A stretch of 45,062 nucleotides of DNA from an uncultured Prevotellaceae bacterium. GTDB taxonomy: Bacteria > Bacteroidota > Bacteroidia > Bacteroidales > Muribaculaceae. Below the pieces are notes generated by a model that was given only the letters and a program-made list of their open reading frames with translations, made no database searches and had not been told where the DNA came from. Shown piece by piece: positions 7,436-15,070 of the stretch; within the stretch, counting starts at the first letter, position 1; each line of letters starts with the position of its first letter. Where the stretch lies: contig ONKF01000026.1 in assembly GCA_900318335.1 (NCBI GenBank), positions 1 to 45,062 on the forward strand. Reading direction: 5' to 3'. Both the position numbers and the translations under genes were made by a program.

Positions 7436-8872
7436 ATGAAAAACTTACTCACATCTACAATCCTGGTGCTGGCCCTCCTGATGCCCGCACTCGCCACGGC
7501 CGCCGACTTCGAGGTCGATGACATCTGTTACAACATCAACGGCAACGAGGCCGCCGTGACTCGCAAAGGTCTTCCTGGTTATCTGTTTATTGGGTATTCA
7601 GGCCCTGTCGTCATCCCAGCCACCGTCACCTACGATGGAATCACCTACCCGGTAACTTCTATCGAAGCCCTTGCGTTCTATCACTGCACTGAGTTGACCA
7701 GCATCGATATCCCCAACTCGGTAACTGAGATCGGTCAAGAGGCGTTCGGGCGCTGCCCTGGGCTGGCCAGCATCGTGGTAGAAAGTGGCAATCCAAGGTT
7801 TGATTCGCGCAACAACTGCAATGCAATTATAGAGACCGCCAATAATGTGTTAATTGCTGGCTGCAAGAATACGATTATCCCCAACTCGGTAACTGAGATA
7901 GGTAACTTTGCGTTCGATGCCTGCGACAGTCTGACCAGTATCGTCATCCCCAACTCGGTGACATCCATCGGTCAATATGCGTTCTATAGCTGCTCGGGGC
8001 TGACCAGCATCAATATTCCTAACTCGGTGACTTCTATCGGTCACGGGGCGTTCGCCTGGTGCAGTGGTCTGACCAGCATCGTCATTCCCAACTCTGTAAC
8101 TGAGATTGGTGTCGGGGTGTTCGATGACTGCACCGAACTGGCCAGCATCGTGGTAGAAAGTGGCAATCCAAGATATGATTCGCGCAACAACTGCAATGCA
8201 ATTATAGAGACCGCCAATAATATGTTAATTGTTGGCTGCATGAACACGACTATTCCCAACTCGGTGACTGTTATCGGTTACTGGGCGTTCTATAGCTGCT
8301 CGGGGCTGACCAGCATCGACATCCCCAACTCGGTAACTGAGATCGGTGAAGGGGCGTTCAGTGATTGCACAGGGCTGGCCAGCATCGTCATCCCCAACTC
8401 AGTAACTGAGATTGGTGGCTGGGCGTTCTATAGCTGCTCGGGGCTGACCAGCATCGACATCCCCAACTCGGTAACTGCTATCGGCGACAGCGCGTTCTAT
8501 GATTGCGGGCGGCTGACAGATGTGTATTGCTACATTGCTGACCTCTCGAAAGTATCGAGCGGGAATGATCAATTCTATAAGCGTAATGGTAGTTACTCTG
8601 GTCGTACACTTCATGTGCGGCAGGGGACGGCTGATGCCTACCGGGCTGATGAGAACTGGTATCCTTATTTCGGACAGATTGTGGAAGATATCATTACGGG
8701 AGACGCGAATCGTGACTTGGAGGTCAACATTGCTGATGTGAATGCCGTCATCGACATGATTCTGGAAGGAAATGATGACACTATTGCTGCCGACGTGAAC
8801 GGTGATGGCGAGATCAACATTGCCGACATCAATGCCTTGATCAGCATTATCCTGAGCGGCAAACAGAATTAG
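7436..8872 (+). CDS. BspA-type LRR surface protein with dockerin-like C-terminus (array gene 3)
   Basis: A 478-residue paralogue of the proteins at 365 and 2915. It has a signal peptide (about 1-22), about 10 BspA-type LRRs, and two copies of the SGNPR(F/Y)DSRNNCNAIIETANN insert (about 120-150 and 240-270). It has none of the WYNNQPDG inserts. The C-terminus has dockerin-like repeats GDANRDLEVNIADVN and ADVNGDGEINIADIN. The usual first-repeat Val is replaced by Ala (GDAN), which leaves the acidic and Asn calcium-ligand positions intact. A degraded tRNA-derived tail and terminator follow. Inferred role: surface or secreted ligand-binding protein. Confidence 0.92.
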   Translation: MKNLLTSTILVLALLMPALATAADFEVDDICYNINGNEAAVTRKGLPGYLFIGYSGPVVIPATVTYDGITYPVTSIEALAFYHCTELTSIDIPNSVTEIGQEAFGRCPGLASIVVESGNPRFDSRNNCNAIIETANNVLIAGCKNTIIPNSVTEIGNFAFDACDSLTSIVIPNSVTSIGQYAFYSCSGLTSINIPNSVTSIGHGAFAWCSGLTSIVIPNSVTEIGVGVFDDCTELASIVVESGNPRYDSRNNCNAIIETANNMLIVGCMNTTIPNSVTVIGYWAFYSCSGLTSIDIPNSVTEIGEGAFSDCTGLASIVIPNSVTEIGGWAFYSCSGLTSIDIPNSVTAIGDSAFYDCGRLTDVYCYIADLSKVSSGNDQFYKRNGSYSGRTLHVRQGTADAYRADENWYPYFGQIVEDIITGDANRDLEVNIADVNAVIDMILEGNDDTIAADVNGDGEINIADINALISIILSGKQN

Positions 8873-8900
8873 ATATAACTGGAGTCTGCTGCAAAACTCT

Positions 8901-8959
8901 GGACGTACCACATCAAAAACACGAAGCGGCCGACTGCCCGTGCAGCCGGCCGTTTTTTT
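8901..8959 (+). repeat. tRNA-Phe 3'-end remnant plus terminator, copy 5
   Basis: GGACGTACCACATC (8901-8914) is the tRNA-tail repeat with one substitution. The terminator stem is 8930-8937 / 8942-8949 with a T run at 8953-8959. Confidence 0.75.
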
Positions 8960-8979
8960 GTGTAGAGTGATGCTGGCCT

Positions 8980-9163
8980 TTTCATCTGTTCGTCCGTTCG
9001 TGCGAATGGGTACGTGATGGCGACTGAGACCTGACATGTTCCCTGCTTTCTCACTCATGCATGAATGAATGAACGGACGAACGGATAGGGGCTGTTCACT
9101 ATCTAATTTTTTGACACTTTTTAGCTTCTTTCTTGACGATTGGCTCTTTTGTTGCTGAAAGGC
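8980..9163 (+). repeat. Leader repeat copy 4
   Basis: The full leader, with both inverted-repeat arms: CTGTTCGTCCGTTC near 8988 and GAACGGACGAACGG near 9072. The ATGA tetranucleotide run is one unit longer than in the other copies. No coding signal is seen. Confidence 0.75.
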
Positions 9164-9194
9164 TTGTTTTATTTCAGGGCTTTACATATCTTTG
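9164..9194 (+). promoter_or_regulatory. Promoter of LRR gene 4
   Basis: TTG 9164-9166, 20-nt spacer, TATCTTTG 9187-9194. Confidence 0.8.
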
Positions 9195-9228
9195 TGGCAA
9201 TCAATCACAAGAAATACCCTAACCGAGG

Positions 9229-11472
9229 ATGAAAAACTTAATTACATCTGTACTCCTTCTGTTAACACTGTTGCTGCCAGCCACCGCCCTGGCCCACGAC
9301 TTTGAGGTGGACGGTATCTACTACAACATCGATGGCAACGAAGCCACTGTCACGTATGGAACAACGAGATATGCTGGTGATGTGATCATTCCCCCGTCTG
9401 TAACTTACGAGGGCACGACCTACTCGGTCACCACCATCGGCGAGCACGCGTTCCGCTACTGCTTCAACACGCTGAGCGTGACCTTGCCCAGCACTATCAC
9501 CACCATTGTCGACGAAGCCTTCTTTAACAGCCTTGGCCTGTCCAGCATCATCGTGGATAACGGTAACCCAAAATTCGATTCCCGCGATGGATGTAACGCC
9601 ATCATTGAGACGTCAACCAGCACATTGATTGTCGGCTGCAAGTGCACTGTCATCCCCAACACTGTCACCGCCATCGGAAACGGAGCATTCGATGCCTGTG
9701 GCCTGACAAGCATTGAAATTCCTAATTCGGTCACTACCATTGGCAACAATGCGTTCAGCCACAATGCCTTGACAAACGTGACAATCGGTAACTCGGTCAC
9801 CTCCATCGGCGACCATGCTTTTTCTCAATGCTATAAACTCACGAGTGTGGTCATCCCCAACTCGGTCATCACCATGGGCAGCTATGTGTTCTGGTGTTGC
9901 AGTGGCCTGAAGAACGTGACCCTGGGCAACGCTCTTACCGCTATCAGCGACCATGCCTTCGATGAATGCAGCAACCTGGCGAGCGTGGACATCCCCAACT
10001 CCGTCACTGCTATCGGCGATGAGGCGTTCGCTGCCTGCCGTGCCATGACGAGCGTGACCTTTCCTAACTCGCTCACCACCATCGGCAACAATGTGTTCTG
10101 GAACTGCAATAATCTAACGGGCGTGACCCTCCCCAACTCGCTTACCACCATTGGCATCGGCACATTTTGGAACTGTGGCGGCCTGACCAGCCTGGTCATT
10201 CCCAATTCGGTCATCAACATCGGTAGCAGTGCATTCTGGAGCTGCAGCAACCTGACGAGCGTTTCCCTGTCCAATTCCCTCACTTCCATCAGCAGTAGTG
10301 TGTTTGAGGACTGCATCGGGTTGACGAGTGTAGAGATTCCTAACTCGGTCACCTCGATTGGTGCAGACGCTTTCACTGGCTGCAGTAGCCTGTCAAGCGT
10401 GACCATCCCTAATTCTGTCATCATCGTTGGCCAAGGAGCATTTGCGGGTACACCATGGTACGACAACCAATCCGACGGGCTTGTATATGCTGGACTGGCG
10501 GCATATAATTATAAAGGCACGATGCCTGACGGCACCAGCATCATTTTGAAAGATGGCACGTTAAGTATCAGTGATTATGCTTTCTCTGGCTGCAGTGGCT
10601 TGACGAGTATAACCATCCCCAACTCGGTCATCGCTATTGGTAACGGGGCGTTTGAGGAATGCAGCGGCCTGACAAACCTGACCATCCCCAACTCCGTGGC
10701 CACTATCGGTCAATGGGCATTCAAGGACTGCAGCGGCCTGTCAAGTGTGGAGATTCCCAACTCGGTCACGGCCGTCGGCTTCGCGGCATTTTCAGGTACA
10801 CCTTGGTACAACAACCTGCCAGATGGAGTTGTATATGTTGGATTGGCTGCTTATGCCTACAAAGGCACGATGCCTGATGATACCAGTATCATCTTGAAGG
10901 ATGGAACAGTGAGTATCACTGATTTTGCTTTCTCTGGCCGCCATGGCTTGACGAGCATAACCCTCCCCAACTCAGTGACCACCATTGGCCAAGAAGCGTT
11001 CGGTGAATGCAGTGGTCTAACGACCTTGACCATCCCCTGTTCCGTTACTTCCCTGGGTGATGGGGCTTTTTGGGGTTGCAATGGCCTGACTGATGTGTAT
11101 AGCTACATCGCCGACCTCTCAAAAGTGAAAAGCGGGAGAACTTTGTTCTATGTATGGTCAGGAAGTTGGATACCTGAAGATAGTTACGACTACTCTGGTC
11201 GCACGCTTCATGTGCTTCAGGGTACAGCCGAGGCCTATCGGGCCGATAAGTGTTGGAATCCCTATTTCGGGCAGATTGTGGATGACTTGAAGCCTGACCT
11301 GCCTGGTGACGTGAATAGCGACCTTGAGATCAGTATTGCTGATGTTAACGCCGTCATTGACATCATCTTGGGAGGAACTGATGGCACTCCTGCTGCCGAC
11401 GTGAACGGTGACGGAGAAATCAACATCGCCGACATCAATGCCCTCATCGACATCATCCTGAGCACCACCTAG
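9229..11472 (+). CDS. BspA-type LRR surface protein with dockerin-like C-terminus (array gene 4)
   Basis: The longest member at 747 residues, with a signal peptide (about 1-23) and about 21 BspA-type LRRs. It has one SGNPKFDSRDGCNAIIETSTSTL-like insert (about 105-130) and two PWY(D/N)N...DGxVYxGLAAYxYKGTMPD inserts (about 405-435 and 525-555). The end has the shared YSGRTLHVLQGTAEAY segment and two dockerin-like repeats (GDVNSDLEISIADVN, ADVNGDGEINIADIN). Its repeats are more diverged at DNA level than those of the other three, and its downstream sequence is different: no tRNA-derived tail, and a separate strong terminator. It therefore looks like the outer, older end of the array. Ligand unknown. 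Confidence 0.92.
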   Translation: MKNLITSVLLLLTLLLPATALAHDFEVDGIYYNIDGNEATVTYGTTRYAGDVIIPPSVTYEGTTYSVTTIGEHAFRYCFNTLSVTLPSTITTIVDEAFFNSLGLSSIIVDNGNPKFDSRDGCNAIIETSTSTLIVGCKCTVIPNTVTAIGNGAFDACGLTSIEIPNSVTTIGNNAFSHNALTNVTIGNSVTSIGDHAFSQCYKLTSVVIPNSVITMGSYVFWCCSGLKNVTLGNALTAISDHAFDECSNLASVDIPNSVTAIGDEAFAACRAMTSVTFPNSLTTIGNNVFWNCNNLTGVTLPNSLTTIGIGTFWNCGGLTSLVIPNSVINIGSSAFWSCSNLTSVSLSNSLTSISSSVFEDCIGLTSVEIPNSVTSIGADAFTGCSSLSSVTIPNSVIIVGQGAFAGTPWYDNQSDGLVYAGLAAYNYKGTMPDGTSIILKDGTLSISDYAFSGCSGLTSITIPNSVIAIGNGAFEECSGLTNLTIPNSVATIGQWAFKDCSGLSSVEIPNSVTAVGFAAFSGTPWYNNLPDGVVYVGLAAYAYKGTMPDDTSIILKDGTVSITDFAFSGRHGLTSITLPNSVTTIGQEAFGECSGLTTLTIPCSVTSLGDGAFWGCNGLTDVYSYIADLSKVKSGRTLFYVWSGSWIPEDSYDYSGRTLHVLQGTAEAYRADKCWNPYFGQIVDDLKPDLPGDVNSDLEISIADVNAVIDIILGGTDGTPAADVNGDGEINIADINALIDIILSTT

Positions 11473-11485
11473 AATTGGATAAAAC

Positions 11486-11533
11486 GAGGATGTGCCATAA
11501 TACGAGCCTGTAATTATGGCACATCCTCTTTTA
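11486..11533 (+). terminator. Strong terminator after LRR gene 4
   Basis: A perfect 16-bp stem, 11486-11501 / 11513-11528, followed by TTTTA. Unrelated in sequence to the tRNA-derived terminators. Confidence 0.85.
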
Positions 11534-11573
11534 TGAGGACTCTAAAAAAGAATCAGTTAAATAGTTTACTCAA

Positions 11574-12776
11574 TTAGAACACCTCGGTAATAACGACGTG
11601 AACCTTGTCTTCGTCGTTATTGTAGGGATTGAAGACGATCTCATAGTTGAAGGCGCCAGTCTTGTAAACGCCAATGGAGAAGTCTTCAGCGGGCCATGAA
11701 TGGGTATAGGAGTGGTCTTGAACGACCTTGAACCTGATGTCGGTACCCTCCTGGAACCAACCGGCCTTGTTCAAACGGTAGATACCGTCAGTACCCTTAA
11801 CCATTTCGTTGCCAGGATAATAGGGGTCCCAGTCGGCTTCAAACAGGTTGGGGGTGCCGACAACGGTGTAAACGTGCTCGATGTCGCCGGTCTTGGTCAA
11901 GGTGCAGGTGATGCGGTTAGCTTCCTCGGCTTCGGGATCGAATGTGATGTCGATGGTGTAGATGCCTTCCTCGGCTACGGTAGCAACATAGTTATTGCCT
12001 TCTCCGATGGGCCACTCATAGATGCTCCAGTTGTGGTCGCCCACCACCTTGAACTCGAAGTTTTCGGTCAGGGCAACGCCAGTCTTGGTCAAATGGTAGA
12101 TACCGTCATCACCCTTAACCATGTTGTTGTTATTATCGGTGGGATCCCAGTTGCTGCCAAAGACAGACTCAGCGCCGGCAACGGTGTAAACCATCTCATG
12201 TGCGGGCCAGGTGCCACTCAGCAGGAAGTTAATGAGGCAGGTCACGTCCGAAATGTTCACCTTGCCGTCATGGTCGCAGTCGGCAGCGGTAGGAGCGGCC
12301 TGGTTCTCCAGCAGAATGTTGATCAGCGCGGTCGCATCCGAGATGTTGACATTGGAATCACCATCCACATCACCACGGGTTCCGCCTTCAATCTTGAACT
12401 TCATGTTCGTCTCGTCAAAGGTGATGGTGTACTCATCGCCAGTACCCTTGAGGCAGTAGGCGCCATTGTTACCAGCAGCCATTTGGGTGTTGTACTCGAC
12501 ACCAGCCACAACGGTCATGTCTCCGTTTATCGGGCCAATACGGTAATTGGCGTTGAAGACGTCCCAATCGGCATCCAGTTGGGTGCCAAACACAAACCAA
12601 ACATTGCCCGAAAGGGTGGCCTTGTAGGTGTAGATCCCATTCTCGTAGGTCATTTCAACACCAGCGTCGGGTTGCCAGTCGCCAAAGGGGTCTTGGCCCA
12701 CGATGTAAATTGCCGCATTAGCATTGAAGGCAATGAGGCTAATCATCATTGATAAAAACAGTGTTAATTTTTTCAT
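11574..12776 (-). CDS. Secreted multi-module protein: N-terminal beta domain, dockerin, two SusE/F-like modules
   Basis: 400 residues with signal peptide MKKLTLFLSMMISLIAFNANA. Residues about 20-130 form a beta-rich module starting IYIVGQDPFGDWQPDAG, like starch- or glucan-binding SusE/F or CBM-type domains. A dockerin pair follows at about 135-195 (GDVDGDSNVNISDAT, ADCDHDGKVNISDVT). Two SusE/F-like modules complete it (YTVAGAESVFGSNWDP and YTVVGTPNLFEADWDP, each with an FKVVxDHxxxxxWP motif). The last module is the closest relative of the 4717 protein and of the end of the broken gene at 6454. Likely an exported carbohydrate-binding or scaffold-associated protein; no catalytic domain is seen. 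The ATG at 12776 was chosen as the signal-peptide start, and the frame extends only a few codons further upstream. Confidence 0.85.
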   Translation of the reverse strand: MKKLTLFLSMMISLIAFNANAAIYIVGQDPFGDWQPDAGVEMTYENGIYTYKATLSGNVWFVFGTQLDADWDVFNANYRIGPINGDMTVVAGVEYNTQMAAGNNGAYCLKGTGDEYTITFDETNMKFKIEGGTRGDVDGDSNVNISDATALINILLENQAAPTAADCDHDGKVNISDVTCLINFLLSGTWPAHEMVYTVAGAESVFGSNWDPTDNNNNMVKGDDGIYHLTKTGVALTENFEFKVVGDHNWSIYEWPIGEGNNYVATVAEEGIYTIDITFDPEAEEANRITCTLTKTGDIEHVYTVVGTPNLFEADWDPYYPGNEMVKGTDGIYRLNKAGWFQEGTDIRFKVVQDHSYTHSWPAEDFSIGVYKTGAFNYEIVFNPYNNDEDKVHVVITEVF

Positions 12777-12847
12777 TGTTAGTTTGATTATTAAGTTAAA
12801 CAATAGGAGTAGGTTTGATTCTTATGCCTGAAACTCTGAAAATCGCA

Positions 12848-12855
12848 CAAAATTA
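12848..12855 (-). promoter_or_regulatory. -7 element of the multi-module gene (minus)
   Basis: Minus-strand TAATTTTG fits TAnnTTTG, about 72 nt upstream of the start at 12776. No clear -33 is seen. The rest of the 12856-13080 gap is AT-rich and featureless to my reading. Confidence 0.55.
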
Positions 12856-13082
12856 CTAAATATTATTATTAATAGTAGTATGTTGTAACCACTTTTTTTT
12901 AATATCTGCGCAATCGCTTGCATTTAGCCAACAGGCCTGGTGTCTGTGATATGTCTTTGCGCCTTTGCTGTTTAAGAGTTTAGCTATCAATTCAAACGGT
13001 AGAGCCTCGGTGATATCTACATAGCACATGGTGAAAATGCGAGCGAAAACGCAAGAAAAGTGGGGATTTTGATGAATTTATA

Positions 13083-13113
13083 TTGGATTTGTAAATATTT
13101 ATCACTATATTTG
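13083..13113 (+). promoter_or_regulatory. Promoter of the classical LRR gene
   Basis: TTG 13083-13085, 20-nt spacer, TATATTTG 13106-13113, with the start codon at 13167. Confidence 0.7.
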
Positions 13114-13166
13114 CAGCATTGCTAAAGAATTGGAACGCATATTTACAAACTAAAAAATGATATATT

Positions 13167-14798
13167 ATGAAACGATTATTACTTTTTTCACTGGTTGTGC
13201 TGATGGCAGCACTCGCTGCCCGTGCCGATGTGACGATCAACGCCACCAACTTCCCTGACGCGAACTTCCGCTCCTACTTGATGAGCGAGTATCCCAGCGG
13301 CACCATCACCACGGCGCAGCTCAATGCCCGCACCGAGCTGAACTTGGAAGCCAAAGGCATCGCCAACATGACGGGTGTGCAGTATTTCACCCAATTGACG
13401 AGGCTGGACCTGTTTAATAACAACCTGACCACGATCAATGTGAGTGCCCTCACCAAGTTGAAATATCTGAATCTCGGATATAACAAGCTGACGTCAATCA
13501 ATGTGGACAACAATACGGCTCTGGAGCAATTGTATCTCCAGAACAACCTGCTGACCAGCGTAACAGTAGAATTCTTAAGTGAACTGAGAACGTTGTGGGT
13601 TCAAAAAAACCCCAACCTGACAAACCTCGAATGCGCCTGCAACGATCTCGATAATCTTGATATATATAATTGTACCGCGTTACAGAACCTCAGCTGTTTC
13701 AACAACCCCAACCTGAACACCATCCACAACCTGGAGAGCTGCACCGCGTTGATCCACCTGGACTGTGAGGACTGTGCCATCACCGAGTTGCCCGGTGTGG
13801 CCAACATGACCAACCTGCAAACGCTGTGGGCCTGCAACAACCAGTTGACCAGCCTCAACGTCAGTAACCTGGGACAGTTGAAGAAACTCAATGTCTCGGG
13901 CAACACAAGCCTGACAGAACTCGACTGCAGTGTATGCTACTTGACCCTCCTTGATGTGACCGACTGCCCAGCACTCATTTTTCTCAACTGCAACCATAAC
14001 GAATTAACCGACTTGGACCTCAGTGGCTGCACAAGCCTTGCATACGTTTGGTGTAGAAGTAACCAGTTGACCTCGCTGGATTTGAGTCCCTGTAATAGTA
14101 ATACTTTGGCATCAATTGACTGCAGGTATAACCAGATCTCGAGTCTTGATGTCGGCAGGTTTGCTAATCTTTACCAACTGGCTTGTACCAGCAACCAGAT
14201 TTCAAGCTTGCAGCTTGCTAACCACACGCAGCTTAAAAACCTGTGGTGTGAAACGAACCATCTCACAAGCCTCGACCTGAGTGGTTGTACCAGCCTTGAA
14301 ACAGTAGAAGCTCTATACAACCAGATTGCAAGCATGAATGTGAGCAATTGCCCGAATCTTAAAACTATGACTATTTATTACAACTACCTCACGGGTTCTG
14401 CGATGGGAAATCTGATTGCCAGTCTGCCCACACGCAGCGGGGAAACGGGGAATGTGTATGCTATCGTTGATCCTGATCCCGATAGTGGTTCAACCGACGA
14501 GGGGAATGTCATCACTGCCGCCCAGGTCAGCCAAGCCAACGCAAAGAATTGGGCTATCTACCATTATAATTGGTATAATAACTCCTGGGAGCCCATTGCC
14601 GGCAGCTCGTCCCAGCGCGGCGACGTGAACGGCGACGGCAGCGTTAACATCAGCGACGTGACGACTCTGATCAACTATCTGCTGGGCGAAACTGGCATCG
14701 AAATCAACTTGGCTGGTGCCGACTGCAATGCCGATGGCAGCGTGAACATCAGCGACGCGACAGCCCTGATCAATTACCTGCTGGGCGGCAACTGGTGA
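13167..14798 (+). CDS. Internalin-like LRR protein with dockerin-like C-terminus
   Basis: 543 residues with signal peptide MKRLLLFSLVVLMAALAARA. It has an N-terminal cap (INATNFPDANFRSYL) and then about 16 LRRs of 20-22 residues, of the type LTxLDLSGCTSLxxLxCxxNQ, found in many Bacteroidales and Clostridia surface proteins. These differ clearly from the BspA LRR_5 type in the genes before it. The C-terminus has two dockerin-like repeats, GDVNGDGSVNISDVTTLINYLL and ADCNADGSVNISDATALINYLL. It shares the dockerin tail style with the genes at 11574 and 15071 rather than the NRDLEVN style of the LRR array. Likely surface or secreted binding protein. Confidence 0.9.
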   Translation: MKRLLLFSLVVLMAALAARADVTINATNFPDANFRSYLMSEYPSGTITTAQLNARTELNLEAKGIANMTGVQYFTQLTRLDLFNNNLTTINVSALTKLKYLNLGYNKLTSINVDNNTALEQLYLQNNLLTSVTVEFLSELRTLWVQKNPNLTNLECACNDLDNLDIYNCTALQNLSCFNNPNLNTIHNLESCTALIHLDCEDCAITELPGVANMTNLQTLWACNNQLTSLNVSNLGQLKKLNVSGNTSLTELDCSVCYLTLLDVTDCPALIFLNCNHNELTDLDLSGCTSLAYVWCRSNQLTSLDLSPCNSNTLASIDCRYNQISSLDVGRFANLYQLACTSNQISSLQLANHTQLKNLWCETNHLTSLDLSGCTSLETVEALYNQIASMNVSNCPNLKTMTIYYNYLTGSAMGNLIASLPTRSGETGNVYAIVDPDPDSGSTDEGNVITAAQVSQANAKNWAIYHYNWYNNSWEPIAGSSSQRGDVNGDGSVNISDVTTLINYLLGETGIEINLAGADCNADGSVNISDATALINYLLGGNW

Positions 14799-14814
14799 TG
14801 CTCGCTGCGCTCGC

Positions 14815-14844
14815 AGTTTAAAGTTTAAAGTTTAATGTTTAAAG
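14815..14844. repeat. Tandem 7-bp repeat (AGTTTAA)
   Basis: Four consecutive heptamers AGTTTAA, AGTTTAA, AGTTTAA, TGTTTAA at 14815-14842. Two further units occur at 32824-32836 downstream of another gene. Confidence 0.8.
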
Positions 14845-14887
14845 AGGCATCCGCGCTCTCCTGGCAACGGGAGGGGTGCGGATGCCT
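14845..14887 (+). terminator. Hairpin after the classical LRR gene
   Basis: Stem 14845-14854 / 14878-14887 (10 bp) with an inner partial pairing of CTCTCC and GGGAG. No long T run follows, so it may be a weak terminator or a 3'-end stabilising hairpin. Confidence 0.55.
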
Positions 14888-15023
14888 TCGTTAAATACGC
14901 TAAATTAGCCGACAAAAATAATAGCGGATTGGTGCTTGGCGTGGTATTAATTCGCATGTGCGTTTTTTTGCCCAAGCAGTGCCCAAATCGGGTAACCTGA
15001 CACGTTGAAACAAATATTTTTAC

Positions 15024-15031
15024 TAAATTTG
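15024..15031 (+). promoter_or_regulatory. -7 element of the large DUF285 gene
   Basis: TAAATTTG fits TAnnTTTG, 40 nt before the preferred start at 15071. A TTG lies at 15005-15007, closer than usual. Confidence 0.55.
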
Positions 15032-15070
15032 CGGCAAAATATATGATTCTCATTTTAAATGGCTGATGAT

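Noticed and set aside
11700-12752. A 350-codon + strand frame opposite the multi-module secreted protein
   Set aside because: The minus-strand reading has a signal peptide, dockerin repeats and two copies of a known module; the + reading has none.
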